A stretch of DNA of 64,000 nt from Phoronis australis (Eukaryota; Phoronida; Phoronidae). The stretch covers positions 499,653-563,652 of the forward strand of contig NMRA01000210.1 of NCBI GenBank assembly GCA_002633005.1, given 5' to 3'. Positions 11,901-23,900 of this stretch are shown piece after piece. The translations under genes and the position numbers were made by a program. Under the pieces are notes generated by a model, which made no database searches, was not told where the DNA came from, and saw only the letters and a program-made list of their open reading frames with translations. Position 1 is the first letter of the stretch. Each line of letters begins with the position of its first letter.

Positions 11901-14900
11901 ATGAAGAGGATGGCTGATGATGATTTTTTGACGACTTCGACTACTGTGGCGCTTTCTAGTGGCAGTTATATTTTTTGTGCCCAAAGCCCCTAGTGGCAAT
12001 TTCATTTTTTCCATTTCCTGTGTTTCTCTGAAGTTGCTTGACTGATTTTATGATATTTGATCAATAGCTTTCTATTAAAGAAGCGATGACAAGTTTCCGT
12101 TTTCGGATGGATTGGAATTATTTTGCGCCATCTAGTGGTCATTTATGGGATACAAATAAACACCCCTAGAAGCACATCGTTTGTGGTGCCTTCATAGGCG
12201 CATTTTAACCCTCCGCATGGCTCTTGTTGTAATTATGAGTACCTTCATCAAGTTTCAGAACCAAATTTCGATTCAGTGTGAATAGGTAGATAAGTGACGT
12301 GTTGATGTGCATGAAGTAGTCTCAGTAGGGACTAAACTATGTTCCCTAAGGTTTTTGCACATCTCTGGACTTTAAGGACTCGGCCCTTGTTCATTTCCTT
12401 TGAGAGAAGGGCTCAGTTTTCAGATATATTAAGTAAAAAAGGAGCTCACAATAAAGACAAAATGGTGGGAAACTGTTAACATTAGTCAGTAAATAAAGTC
12501 TGCAAATGCGCTGAATATTTATCGAACGTAGTTGAATTCCTACTGGAACTGTTTCATGCATCCTGCGTCCAATGCCTTTTTGATTTATGCCACTGCACTT
12601 ATCACTTAATGATGGCCCCTGGATCTATCTAACTAGGGGGGAATTGCTTACACAGGTATGCTGCTTTTCTGCTCTCGTAACAGCTTCAGTCACTGCACTG
12701 TGAAATATACAGTGTGCTTCAAAAGGATGTAATCAACTTGAAAATACTGTATGTCTGCAACCGCAAACTATACAGGGTGTTTTTAAAAGGTGGGCATGAT
12801 TTGTTTGAAATTGTCTGTTGTCTCTATATTTCAATTGCAGTATGGGAATGGGTTATAGGACATTTACACATTCACTTGATGAAACCATTAGCTTTGAACC
12901 CCTTTGTGTACTTTTGATGTGCTGCCTGCAAGAAAGCAACTCTTCCATGTGCAAGAATGAAAGTTTTACAAGTCGGAAATGCTGCATTTTGTTACTAGCT
13001 GCGTTCTTCACAACTGAGAACCCGAATATGGTTGAAGAACACAAACATCAACAAATGTGTCAGAAACGTTCTCCGTGTGTAAATGTACTTGCAGCTGTGT
13101 TATGTTTCATGTACATTCACCTGCTCTGTTACCCAATGTATTTAGGCAGGAATGCGCAGCAGTGCCGAAAAGCGTTTGTTTTATATGTAAAAACTAATAA
13201 GTTATTTACATTTGGGTCAATGTTTTATTAATAAGCATGAACTGGCTGTGTCCTCCTTACCTGTAAAGCCAGACATTAGGGGTATTCAAACACACTCGCA
13301 TCATATGTGTCGCATCCCTGATACATCAGATAGTGTTGTTCTCCAGGGTATTCGTTGAGAATGTCAGCTACATTGCTTAAGTAATGTTTTATGAGGTTCA
13401 GTATTGGTTGAATGCCGTGGAATAATATTAATTAATTGATTGTGATCGTGGTTGGTTATAGCAGAGCTTGGAATTTTCCTCTTTCAAGAGGATTTCATCT
13501 TTTTTGGTTTCGATTTCCTCTTATTTGATTTCCAGTTTATTTTTTGTCTCTTTTTTATCATTTCTTGACTTTATTTATGCAAAAACGTTTATTCCAGTTA
13601 CATTTTACTACACAAAAATATTTCTATCGCACAATCCTATTTATTTGTGGAATAATACATCGCTTGGAAGATTTTCCTCATTTTTGTTATTGGTCATTGC
13701 AAGGGCTGTTATAGAAAGGCTTAATGCTGTGGTGATTGTTCAACCAATTGCTTTATTGTTTGTTTGCAGGAGGGTAGTCCATTTATTGTCTGTATGACAT
13801 ATGCATTTCAAACACCAGAAAAACTATGCTTCATCCTCGATCTAATGAACGGCGGTGACCTGCACTATCACCTGTCGCAGCACGGCGTGTTCGGCGAAAA
13901 GGAGGTGCGCTTCTATGCCGCCGAAGTCATCCTCGGTCTGGAGCACATGCACAGCCGATTTGTGGTCTACAGGGATTTGAAGGTAACAGTAATCATGGTT
14001 CTCTGTGTTCTAGTGATTGTAAGGTCACAATAGTTGTTGTTAGCTGGGTTGAAATGGGTTGAAATTAGTAGAATAAACAGACTGTTCAGACTCCCATCTC
14101 ATCAGTCCATTCCGTGGCAACAGTCTGACGTAAGGTGCCCACATTGTGAGAACCAGTTGATGCCTGTTATTCAGTGGAGAAAACTGGTTCTCAAAATGCA
14201 GGCATGTTATATCAGACTATTACCATTCTGTTTTTATTTCATACCTTTTGGCTATTGTCTATCTGATATTTGTGTCAGCCATGCTCTCATCTCAGTTGAA
14301 GGAGAACTTGCTTCTGCTCAACATAAAGCATGCTCTGGAAAATCCCCTGGGGTGTACTTGACTTGATTTGAGATGGATTGCTTTTCTGAGGATTTGAGAT
14401 ATTAGCCTTATATGTGGGGTTTCTCTCATCGTCGGTTATCATGAAGATTTGGCCTTGATGTAGAATTTTTGTAGAATTCTTTGTGAGTTAAATCTGTCTT
14501 AGATAAATCTGACCGTGTGTTTCTTATTTCCAGCCAGCAAACATATTATTAGATGAAAGTGGCCACGTGAGGATATCAGACTTAGGATTAGCCTGTGACT
14601 TTTCAAAGAAGAAACCTCACGCTAGTGTGTACGTACTGCTGTGTTCTTTGTGACTTTGTGTCCATGGTGTCCCAACTTATCGATGGTGTCCAATCATTGT
14701 AAAAACCTGGAAAATGGTGGAAATTTCTCGTGTTTGGAAAATATAATGGGATGTTTGTAATAAAAAGTCACGTTGCAAGTTTGCGCTGTCAGTTGACCTT
14801 TAGCATTCATAATCATTGGCGTAGATTACTGGATATCTATTTTTCTGAGCATTTGTAAATTTCTAAAAACTGGAAACATTTCACTGTCTAGAAATTCACG

Positions 14901-17900
14901 GGAAATGGGTGGGCACCATTTAAATAGAGTGTTTACTTGAAGGTGCGGTATTGGTTTTATGGACGAAAAGTATATTTTCAAGATTATTATTGGATGGGAT
15001 AGACTTTGTGCAGTTTTATTACCTTTGACCGGAGCTATAAAAACAAGAAAAGCCACTGTTTTTTTTTTGTACATTTATTGCAAATCTCCAGTACTCGTCA
15101 TTGTCTGCCAGACATTTGATGAAATCTAGGCCGGTGACTTTACCTGTTAAATATGTTTAGAATACTTTGACATTTATCATGTGGGATTTACCTCTGCCAG
15201 CAGAGCATTAGGCTGTGACTGCAGGGGCTCAATTTTGATGTCGAGCAAAGATAGGAGCAAGCTTTCTGCATTTTGTGCCTGAACCTGCTATCCCGGTATC
15301 TTACGGATGTTGCAGGATGAGTATACGCAACTGGGTACATACCCAGTCAGCAGCCCAGTGGGCATCACTTAACTCCTGCAGAGAGACCAAGGAGAATTTT
15401 CCCAACGTGGTCGAACCAAAAGGTTCAAAAAGCCTTCTGAGTCTAGATAGATTGGGTATAAGACACGTCATTCAAATTTTGACGGGCCACTGCAACCTAG
15501 CCCGACACAGACACATTACTGGGCATATGGGGAGCCCTGTTTGTCCCGAGTGTGGTACTGACGTAGAATCTCCTAAACACCTGGTAGAGTCTTGCCCAGC
15601 TTTTTATAGGCTAAGGAGCAACCTACTGGATGGCATTGTTACATGCCTACAACATATAGTGCATGGCAACAAATGGAAACGTCTGTCCGTTTTCCTAAAG
15701 GAGACTGGCAGACTTGAAAACTTTCTTCACGAGGAGCCATAATTGGGGTCTCGTGCCTTTGCTCAGGTGTTTTGTGCAATGGGCCNNNNNNNNNNNNNNN
15801 NNNNNNNNNNNNNNNNNNNNNNNNNNNNNNNNNNNNNNNNNNNNNNNNNNNNNNNNNNNNNNNNNNNNNNNNNNNNNNNNNNNNNNNNNNNNNNNNNNNN
15901 NNNNNNNNNNNNNNNNNNNNNNNNNNNNNNNNNNNNNNNNNNNNNNNNNNNNNNNNNNNNNNNNNNNNNNNNTAAAACCCCAAGTTGTTAAATTTTAAAG
16001 TTTTTGCAGAATGCCCAGCACAGTTTTCTGCACAGAAATATCAAATCACAATTTTGGTATATCCTAGTTTAGTTTCTTCAATTTCTTTTCGCAATTTCAG
16101 AATAACGGGTCAAAACCAGTACATTTGAATCAATTTTTTCGCAGCATGACCAGCTTAGTTAACAAAATCGTAATTATTTTAATGCACCTCGTATACATGG
16201 TGACGGGCAGAGCAAATTCTCTTATACTATATCGTTAGCATTCCTTTTTAATTGCAGGGGCACACATGGCTACATGGCCCCAGAGGTGTTGAGTAAGGGT
16301 ACGGCCTACGACTCGAGTGCTGACTGGTTCTCATTTGGTTGTATGCTCTACAAGTTACTAAAGGGGTGAGTGACCTAGATCTCGCGTTGCGCATGTCACA
16401 TGGCTAGTTTTGTTGGAGGTGGTTTTGTTTTTGTAGAGGGACACAGTGTGGGACTAGCAAGATTTATTGTTGTTATCAATTTTGTCTGAAAGCGTGTGAG
16501 CTATGTATGGTAGAGTGAGATAGTCTTACCAGAGAGAGCTGTTGACCTATATTTAATCAAAACTTTACTGAACACTTTAAGACACTTGGCTTTCCTTCTT
16601 GTGAACTTCTGCAGCTGTTAAGCAGTTGTTGGCAGTATCCGTGTGTTTTAGTGGTCAATGTGGTCCACTTAACTTAAGTGTTCCTGTCTGTTGCAGTCAC
16701 ATAGCCTTGTTGTAGTTGACTCTACCGCATGCATAAGTACCACCTATGGCTGGAAGTGACCTGCAATGGACCAGTGCGTTGTCCAGGGGAACTTGGCTCT
16801 AGCTACAGAAGCCAATTAGTAGTGGTTCAATGAGCCTAAGGGATCATGAAGGTTGACTTTAACAAACGGTTGTTGTTGCTGTTTGCAGACACAGTCCGTT
16901 CAGACAGCACAAGACAAAGGACAAGCACGAGATAGACAGGATGACTATGACAATGGTGAGACACACACAGTCATAGTTGTTACATTCATAATGTTACTGT
17001 CACGAGTCAATAGGTTAGGGTTGATTAAGTCTTGTTGTTTCACTACATGTGATTGTACTTTCAATTTCAACTGTACATCATTCTATAAGTAATGCATCTT
17101 TAGTAGTTCAACTATTTGAAATCAATGTTAAAGGCGACAGCATGCCCTATAAAAAGATAATACTTGCCTAAGGTTATTCCTTCTTGGTTTGGCCAAGTTT
17201 CTATTGCAAAATAACAGTTATAAGTCTTGGTCCAGACAATCTTTGTGGGAAACTTTATTTCAAGTAGAAATTGAGATTTCAGCAATAGTCTGTCTGATAT
17301 AACGTGGCCATATTTTGGAAACCAGTTAATGTCTGTGATACAGTGGAGAAAACTGATTCTCAAAAATGCGGGCACGTTATGTCAGACTTTTGCCACGATT
17401 TCTGTCAGTTTTCGCACAAGGGTAATTCTCGATGCGATTTCGAAAATGGGACGATATCCGAGTTGAAACCAATCAGGTACCGTACAATCTGAGTAAGAAC
17501 CTAGTGCACGATTTCGCATTGGAGATATGCATTTGTCCAAAGTTGCCAGTCTCCAAACCGTTTCTTCGAGACATTAAGACGAACTCAGACATTCTAAGAA
17601 TGAGTTTGGTGTGGCGTGCCGGTTAATGTACTTACTTATTTTTACCTAGGCCAGAGTATTTTTAAATCTTTGTATTCTTGGTGTCCAGAATGTCGAGTTC
17701 CCAGAATCAATGTCGCCGGACATGAAGTCATTATTAGACGGTCTGCTGAAGAGAGAGGTGGACGAGAGGCTTGGCTGTAAAGGAAAAGGGTAAGGAGTGA
17801 GGGGTGGAACATAAAAGCTAAGGGTAATGTGTTGAGGGCTGAGACATGAATGGAAAGGGTTCTATCATCCTGCACTATAGTAGGATAAGGGTTGTGCATA

Positions 17901-20900
17901 TTGGAGTCCAAGTAGTTCATTTGATCCATTATAGCCTGCTGTACCCAATACTGTTTTGAGGTTTACGATGCACACTAATACTGTACGCTTTCTCTGCTGC
18001 AGTACTGCTATGTACGAATAAATATGGAAGATACTCGCCAGTTGTTATTGAAGCTTTCCGTTGAGTCTCATCTTCTGAAAGCAATCTTTGCTGAACGAGA
18101 CGTCATTTATTATCTTTGAATCACCAGGGCATCAGAACTGAAGGAACATGGTTACTTCAAGGGTATTGACTGGCAGCAGGTGTCCTTACAGAAGTACACG
18201 CCTCCTCTGATCCCCCCACGGGGTGAGGTTAATGCAGCTGATGCCTTTGACATTGGGTCGTTTGACGAGGACGATACTAAGGGGATCAAGGTAATAATAC
18301 GGAGTAACTTACAATAATATTTGTAAGGTATATATGTAATATTTGCTATATATTATTAAGCTTTAAACTGTCATGAGATTTGTTCGGGGCTTGGAATTTT
18401 CCGTGGAAACGCGGATTTCCGCTTTTTTCAAATGTTCTGTCCGCGTATTTTATTATATTTCCATGTAAAAAATATCGGATTTGATGTAAAATTTCCGCGG
18501 CAAATTTCTTTCTTGCTGCGGCGTTGCCGACAACTTTCACCTCGGAAAGCAAGAAGTTGCTCTTTATGTTTCGGAGGAATGTAAATTGTCATCATTGCCG
18601 GGGCACCTGGGATAGCGTGGTTTTCTTCAATGGCACCTCGTGAGATTGTAAATCGTGGTGACAAATAGACGGATGAGCTAAAAAGACGCACGCAGACGCA
18701 CGCTTCAGTAGGTGGTACCTTTTTTTTAGTCCTCCCGATGTTTTGTCGGCAAAAGGTCCACATCGACAACATTTCGAGCCCCCCCCCCATTTTCAAGGCT
18801 GGGTGCGCGCCTGTTTAGGGTCGTAAAAATTGCTGCTTTTTTGTCATGGTTCATTCCAAGCCCTGTTTCTTCCTGTTATCGGCGCTGGTGGTTTTAATTG
18901 CAAAAACAGAAACTGAGTTAGTTGTTCGTATTGGTGTAGGTCACGAAGGTTTTAGACACAGGTAATGGATTCCAATATGAATTCTTCTCCGTTCTCTTCA
19001 GCGGTCAAAGACTCAAGTTTCACGAAGTGGGTGTAGGAAAGTAATGGTATTGTGGAAAAGTGCAAGTTTGTGTGAACCGTACTTCTTAAATCTGTGCATT
19101 GCACTTGCTTATCTGTATTGCTTACAGCTTTTGGTTGCCATTCACTTGTAGGTCTTCTTTACACTTACTGTCATGGAAAAACAAACTTTGACTGTTTAAA
19201 GTGTTGAAAGCCAACATATTCTTATCTCCATAATGTTAGCATTAATTTTGTTATGATCTCTATATTGTTTGACCTAGTTATAGTCCTTATTTCAAATAAA
19301 ACTAACTGTATTTGTGTTTCCGTAGAATAAATGGCTAATGATTTAGACCTTCAAATAATGGAACCAGTGTTTGAGACTTTAGCAATTTCACCTCATTATG
19401 ACCTACTTTTCAAATATGTAGGTCACGGAACAATCTGCTGTGCTCAGTTGCATGAAACAGTCCCAGGGACTCAACAAATTTCCCTAAATCTTTTGCGTAT
19501 TGGTGTCGTTGTTTTTACTCACAAATGTAATCTTTTTCTATCATTTTGTCTTTTATTATTAGCTCCTCGTTGACTTATGTCATTTTCTAATATTATAACT
19601 GAAAACTGAACCCTGAGTTCAGTGAAAATAAATAGGAAATTAGTCCTTAAATTACTGGCATTGCATGAAAAGGCCCCTATTAATTTTTGATAATATTGAG
19701 AATTCAACGAAGAGTTCACCATCGATTTGTACTAAATTCAGAAAATGACTTATTAATGAAACTAAAACAGCATAGGGAAAGGCGATCGATGTTTGCTCAA
19801 GTCCGTAAATGTGCAAAAGAAGATTTTAGGAACTTAGTTGAGTCCCTATTGGGAACCGTTTCATGCAGCGTGGCACTGACCTACATGGAATTATTGGCTA
19901 GATAATGTATTTGTATGTTTTGCAAACCTGAACACTGTGTCCAGTTGTCACCCAAATTGAGAAAATAGTTACAACTTTATCAAAATAAAAAGTCTTTGAA
20001 TGCACTACATTGGGGTAACTCAGTTAGCATGCAGACATTTGGCAAAATGAAACACTAGGTGAAGCTAAACTAGGAATTGAAAATTAGAATTTCATTTCTA
20101 GTTGTCATTTTTCATCTTTCATTTTTTTAGAAATTAAATATAAGTGGTGTACAGTACTTTTGTCAAAGCAAGACACGTGAAAATGATCACTGTAGATAGT
20201 GAAGTTGGGAAACATGTTGTCCTGAATGGGTTTGTTACATACCCTGCTCTAAAACTCGTGCCTTTTTCCGGCGAGTGCCTTTTCCGGTGGGGAAACAAAA
20301 TTGCCATGGTGTGACTGAAAGCCGTGTTGTTACAATCTGCGCCACAAATGCTGCACCTCACCTTTGTCAACTTTGTTTAAAATTGCAAAAATATCAGGCA
20401 ACTGCGTCGCAACCACGCAGACAATGGAAAGCTTAGGCACGCAGTATTGGTCGTTCACACCACTACATTATTCGGGTCAGCCAGTAACAAGTCAGCAGCT
20501 GATTAGTTATTCATGGTCTATGCTTCACTCATCTCAATGTTGTTTGATTACTTGTCCCCAAGTCTCACTTCACACTTAAGTGCACATGCCCTTATAAGCC
20601 TTCGAGGAAGATTTTGCTTATATTCCAACCAGCCCAAGGACTGTCCAGGGGTCGGGGTACAATCTTTTTTCTGAAAATCGAACTCGAAATTTATTTTGGC
20701 ATTTTTCATTCTACTTTTGTGCGAACTCAAGAGAAGCGTCTATTAGTCTGTGTTCAAGTACATTATGGTTTAGGTGCATGAGTTTCTATTCCAAGTTCAT
20801 ACTTTATGACCCCTAGATTCGAGCTATAATCTTGAGTAAAAAGTCAAGTTTTTAATTCAGACTCGAATTTAATGCCGGGCTCATCAAGAGCAAGCTAGGA

Positions 20901-23900
20901 TTAACAGATTAGGCTGCGGGCCCAGATGTTGAACACGCTGCCATCTGTTGGTATATCCCATTTACATCTGTTGATATGTATATGCTTTACAAGCATATTT
21001 ACTGCTCTAAATTTGCGTGCTTTGAGTAGCTCATGTCCAGTCTTGCTTCATGTGTTATACGAGGCTGTCGAGAGCCTGGTTTCCCCAATAACCCGTGACC
21101 AGTATTCGAGGTATTTGCTCTTGTCGATGCATTTCAAGGGCGTGTGCTTATGTGGACTTCTTCCGAGTTATTTCGATGGAAGATAGTGTCCTCGGCCACG
21201 TGACAGACTGTCTGAAGTGCAGTGTCTTCTCTTGTAGCTGTCTGACTCTGATCAAGAGCTGTACAGGAACTTCCCACTTGTTGTCTCGGAGCGTTGGCAG
21301 CAGGAAGTAGCCGAAACTGTGTTTGAAACTGTTAATCAAGAAACGGACAAAATCGAGCAAAAGCGGCGGCAGAAGCCCAAGACTGAAGAAGTTGATGCTG
21401 GTAGGTTTCGCCTTTAACATTTAATCTAATTAAGCCGCAGTGCTATTCATAGGTGGAGCAAAACATGTGTGATATCGTGTTACCCTGGCAGCACTTGGAG
21501 GATTGTGGTGGTGTTAAAACACCAGTGTGCTTGATATCACGTGTCAAAAGTTATCCTCTAATTCAGATATTACACTAAGATGTATATTTGGTTCTGGTTC
21601 ATGCCCAGACTCATTTTGAAACCTGCACCCAACTACTTAAAGCCGTAAAAACAAGTTCTATACAGACCACTTACCATTATGGAACTGGTCTCAAATCATT
21701 CCTTACTTTCAAGGCTTCCAGACAACTAGCAGTTTGTTATTTTTTTCTGACCATGCTCATAAAATTCCGATCATGGCTTAAACTGAAAATTTTTGAGCTT
21801 TTTATGAAGAAGTAAATGAACAGTAATGGTGGGATATAACTGATATAACGTGCCTGAATTTTGAGAACCAGTTTTCTCCGCTGAATAATGGGCATCAAAC
21901 TGGTTCTCAAAATACGGGCAGGTTATATCAGACTATTGCCGTAATGAACTGTCCTATCTTGCCAAGCCTAGAGATCACTTTTAAACTGCATAGGGAAAAA
22001 GATCAAGCCAATTTTATAATTGTAAATGGCCCTATCACAAAACTTGGTTTTTGACAGAAAGCGCTGTTTAATATCATTTAAACAAAAGACTCACATCCTT
22101 ACCAAGTGCAACACATAGCTATCCAGCCTGACTTTTAAATGATGTGCTTCGTCAACTCGGCCACAATCACCTCCTTAATGACATTTTAAAATTGATGTAA
22201 CTACTGGCTGAAATGAACTAGTGTCACTCCCGTCTCCCAGTCAATGCCAGTACGGCCAATTGCATCACTGGACCAATCGCATCACTTGACCTGAGGAAAA
22301 AACATCACTTAAGTTGATATTAGATGAATTTTAATTTGCTGACCACCTAATATAGAATACTTCATCACCACATCAGTTTTCAAAACAAACAGTCCAGAAC
22401 CAGCTATGTTCGTTTGGCCTTACATGGAAAATATTCATCCTATTGAGATCTTACAGTAAATTGTGCCAAATTAACATGCAAGTTTTCAATCAAACTAGGA
22501 TAATCAGAATGGTATGACATGTTTGGGATGATGTAGTTACAAACTGCCCTATCTTCAACTTGGGATGATGTAGTTACTAACTGTGTCCTATCCTCAACTT
22601 GCCATGCTTAAATGTTTTGACCTTCACAGTTATAAGTGAAGTCCTTCGCTAAAACTCGTCGGTTCTTCCAAATCACAGAAATCACTGTTTAAATTGAGTG
22701 CAGCATCAGCAGGTCAAAAAAATTGTGCAAAAGAAATGAGAATCAAATGGTTCATTATGCCAATATGAGAATAAATGAAGAAAACGAAACGTGTTGGCTT
22801 GCCTTATCTCGTGACTCAATTTTTTGTGAGGATCACAAAATCAAATTAAAACATTCGTCACTTGTCACTGTGTAAAACGTGATGTCCCAAGGTAAAAGTC
22901 AAATTACTTAAACAGCACTCAAGATAACTCAAACTTGACTAGGAGCAGGCCAGGGCTAACTTGTCATTGGTAATTGTTTTTTGAAGTTGAAAATTGATAA
23001 GAACCAGTAATTTGTGAGCGAGGATGGTTGTTGTGAGCGTACATTGCGTGCTTGATAGTGACCTAGACATCACTGTGTTTGTGTCCTGCTTGCTGGTAGG
23101 TCCTACCGACTGTATTGTGGAGGGTGAGGTGCTAAAGTTGGGCGGACCATTCCTGCAAACATGGCAGAGAAAGCACCTGAAACTGTACCCCAACAGGCTG
23201 GAGTTCTACCACAAGAACCGTGACGGACAAGTAGTGAAAAGCAAAGGTGTAGAGGTAAGGACACCACTGGTGCCTGTTTCATCAAAAAGTGACTTGTGAC
23301 TTCCGACAGAAATTTGGCCTCGCGCTCCCACTTGAAAATTGCTGAAAAAAGTCTTAGCCAAATAACTGTGACTGCATGGCAGTCTAGAAATGATTTAAAG
23401 AATTTATCCTAGTGACTGGCAGCCATGTACATGCTGCCAAATTATCTTAGTGACTGGTAGCCGTGTGCGTATTGCCAAACTTACATTTGCTCAAATGAGA
23501 TTTACATATTTTTCAGAAATAGTTGTGTGGGGCATAAGACCAAATTTCTGACTTAAGTCTTTAGTCACTTTTCATAAAACAGACCCCAGGGCCTAGTCGC
23601 TAATCTTTTTGTTCGAAATGGAACTCGAACTTATGTTTGGCATTTTCTACTCTACATTTGTACGAACTCAAGATAAGTGTCTGTTACTCTATGCTCGAGT
23701 ACATAATGACTTACGTGGATAATTCATTAGTCCTAGTTTGCAGTTGATAAACCCAATATTAAGGTTAAAATTTCAAGTTTGAACTCGACTTTGTAGTTTC
23801 AGGTCAATATAAGGGTCATCAGATGCAAACTTGAACTGGAAACTCCTCATATGCGTATAAACTATAATGTATTCAAGCACAGTCTAATAATCACTTACCT

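Larger units (their letters stand above)
18291..21237 (+). other. Largest GRK2 intron between AGC tail and C-terminal RGS helices
   Basis: It holds the GGGCTTGGAA-end element (18386-18864) and a partial TIR element (20638-20900). Nothing else is supported in 18865-20637. The introns 16366-16888, 17790-18127, 22000-23099 and 23255-23583 also show no feature, except a short direct duplication (ATGTAGTTAC-AACTG, CCTCAACTTG-like) at 22530-22605. Confidence 0.6.

Noticed and set aside
12712-12800. TACAGTGTGCTTCAAAAGG and TACAGGGTGTTTTTAAAAGG, reminiscent of mariner-type ends
   Set aside because: The two are in direct, not inverted, orientation and no transposase or TA duplication could be defined.
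12818-13231. 137-codon plus-strand open frame in a GRK2 intron
   Set aside because: Cys-rich, low-complexity composition, no domain, in AT-rich intron; chance open frame.
18428-18796. 122-codon minus-strand open frame
   Set aside because: Lies within the GGGCTTGGAA-end element, no recognisable domain and not shared by the other copies.
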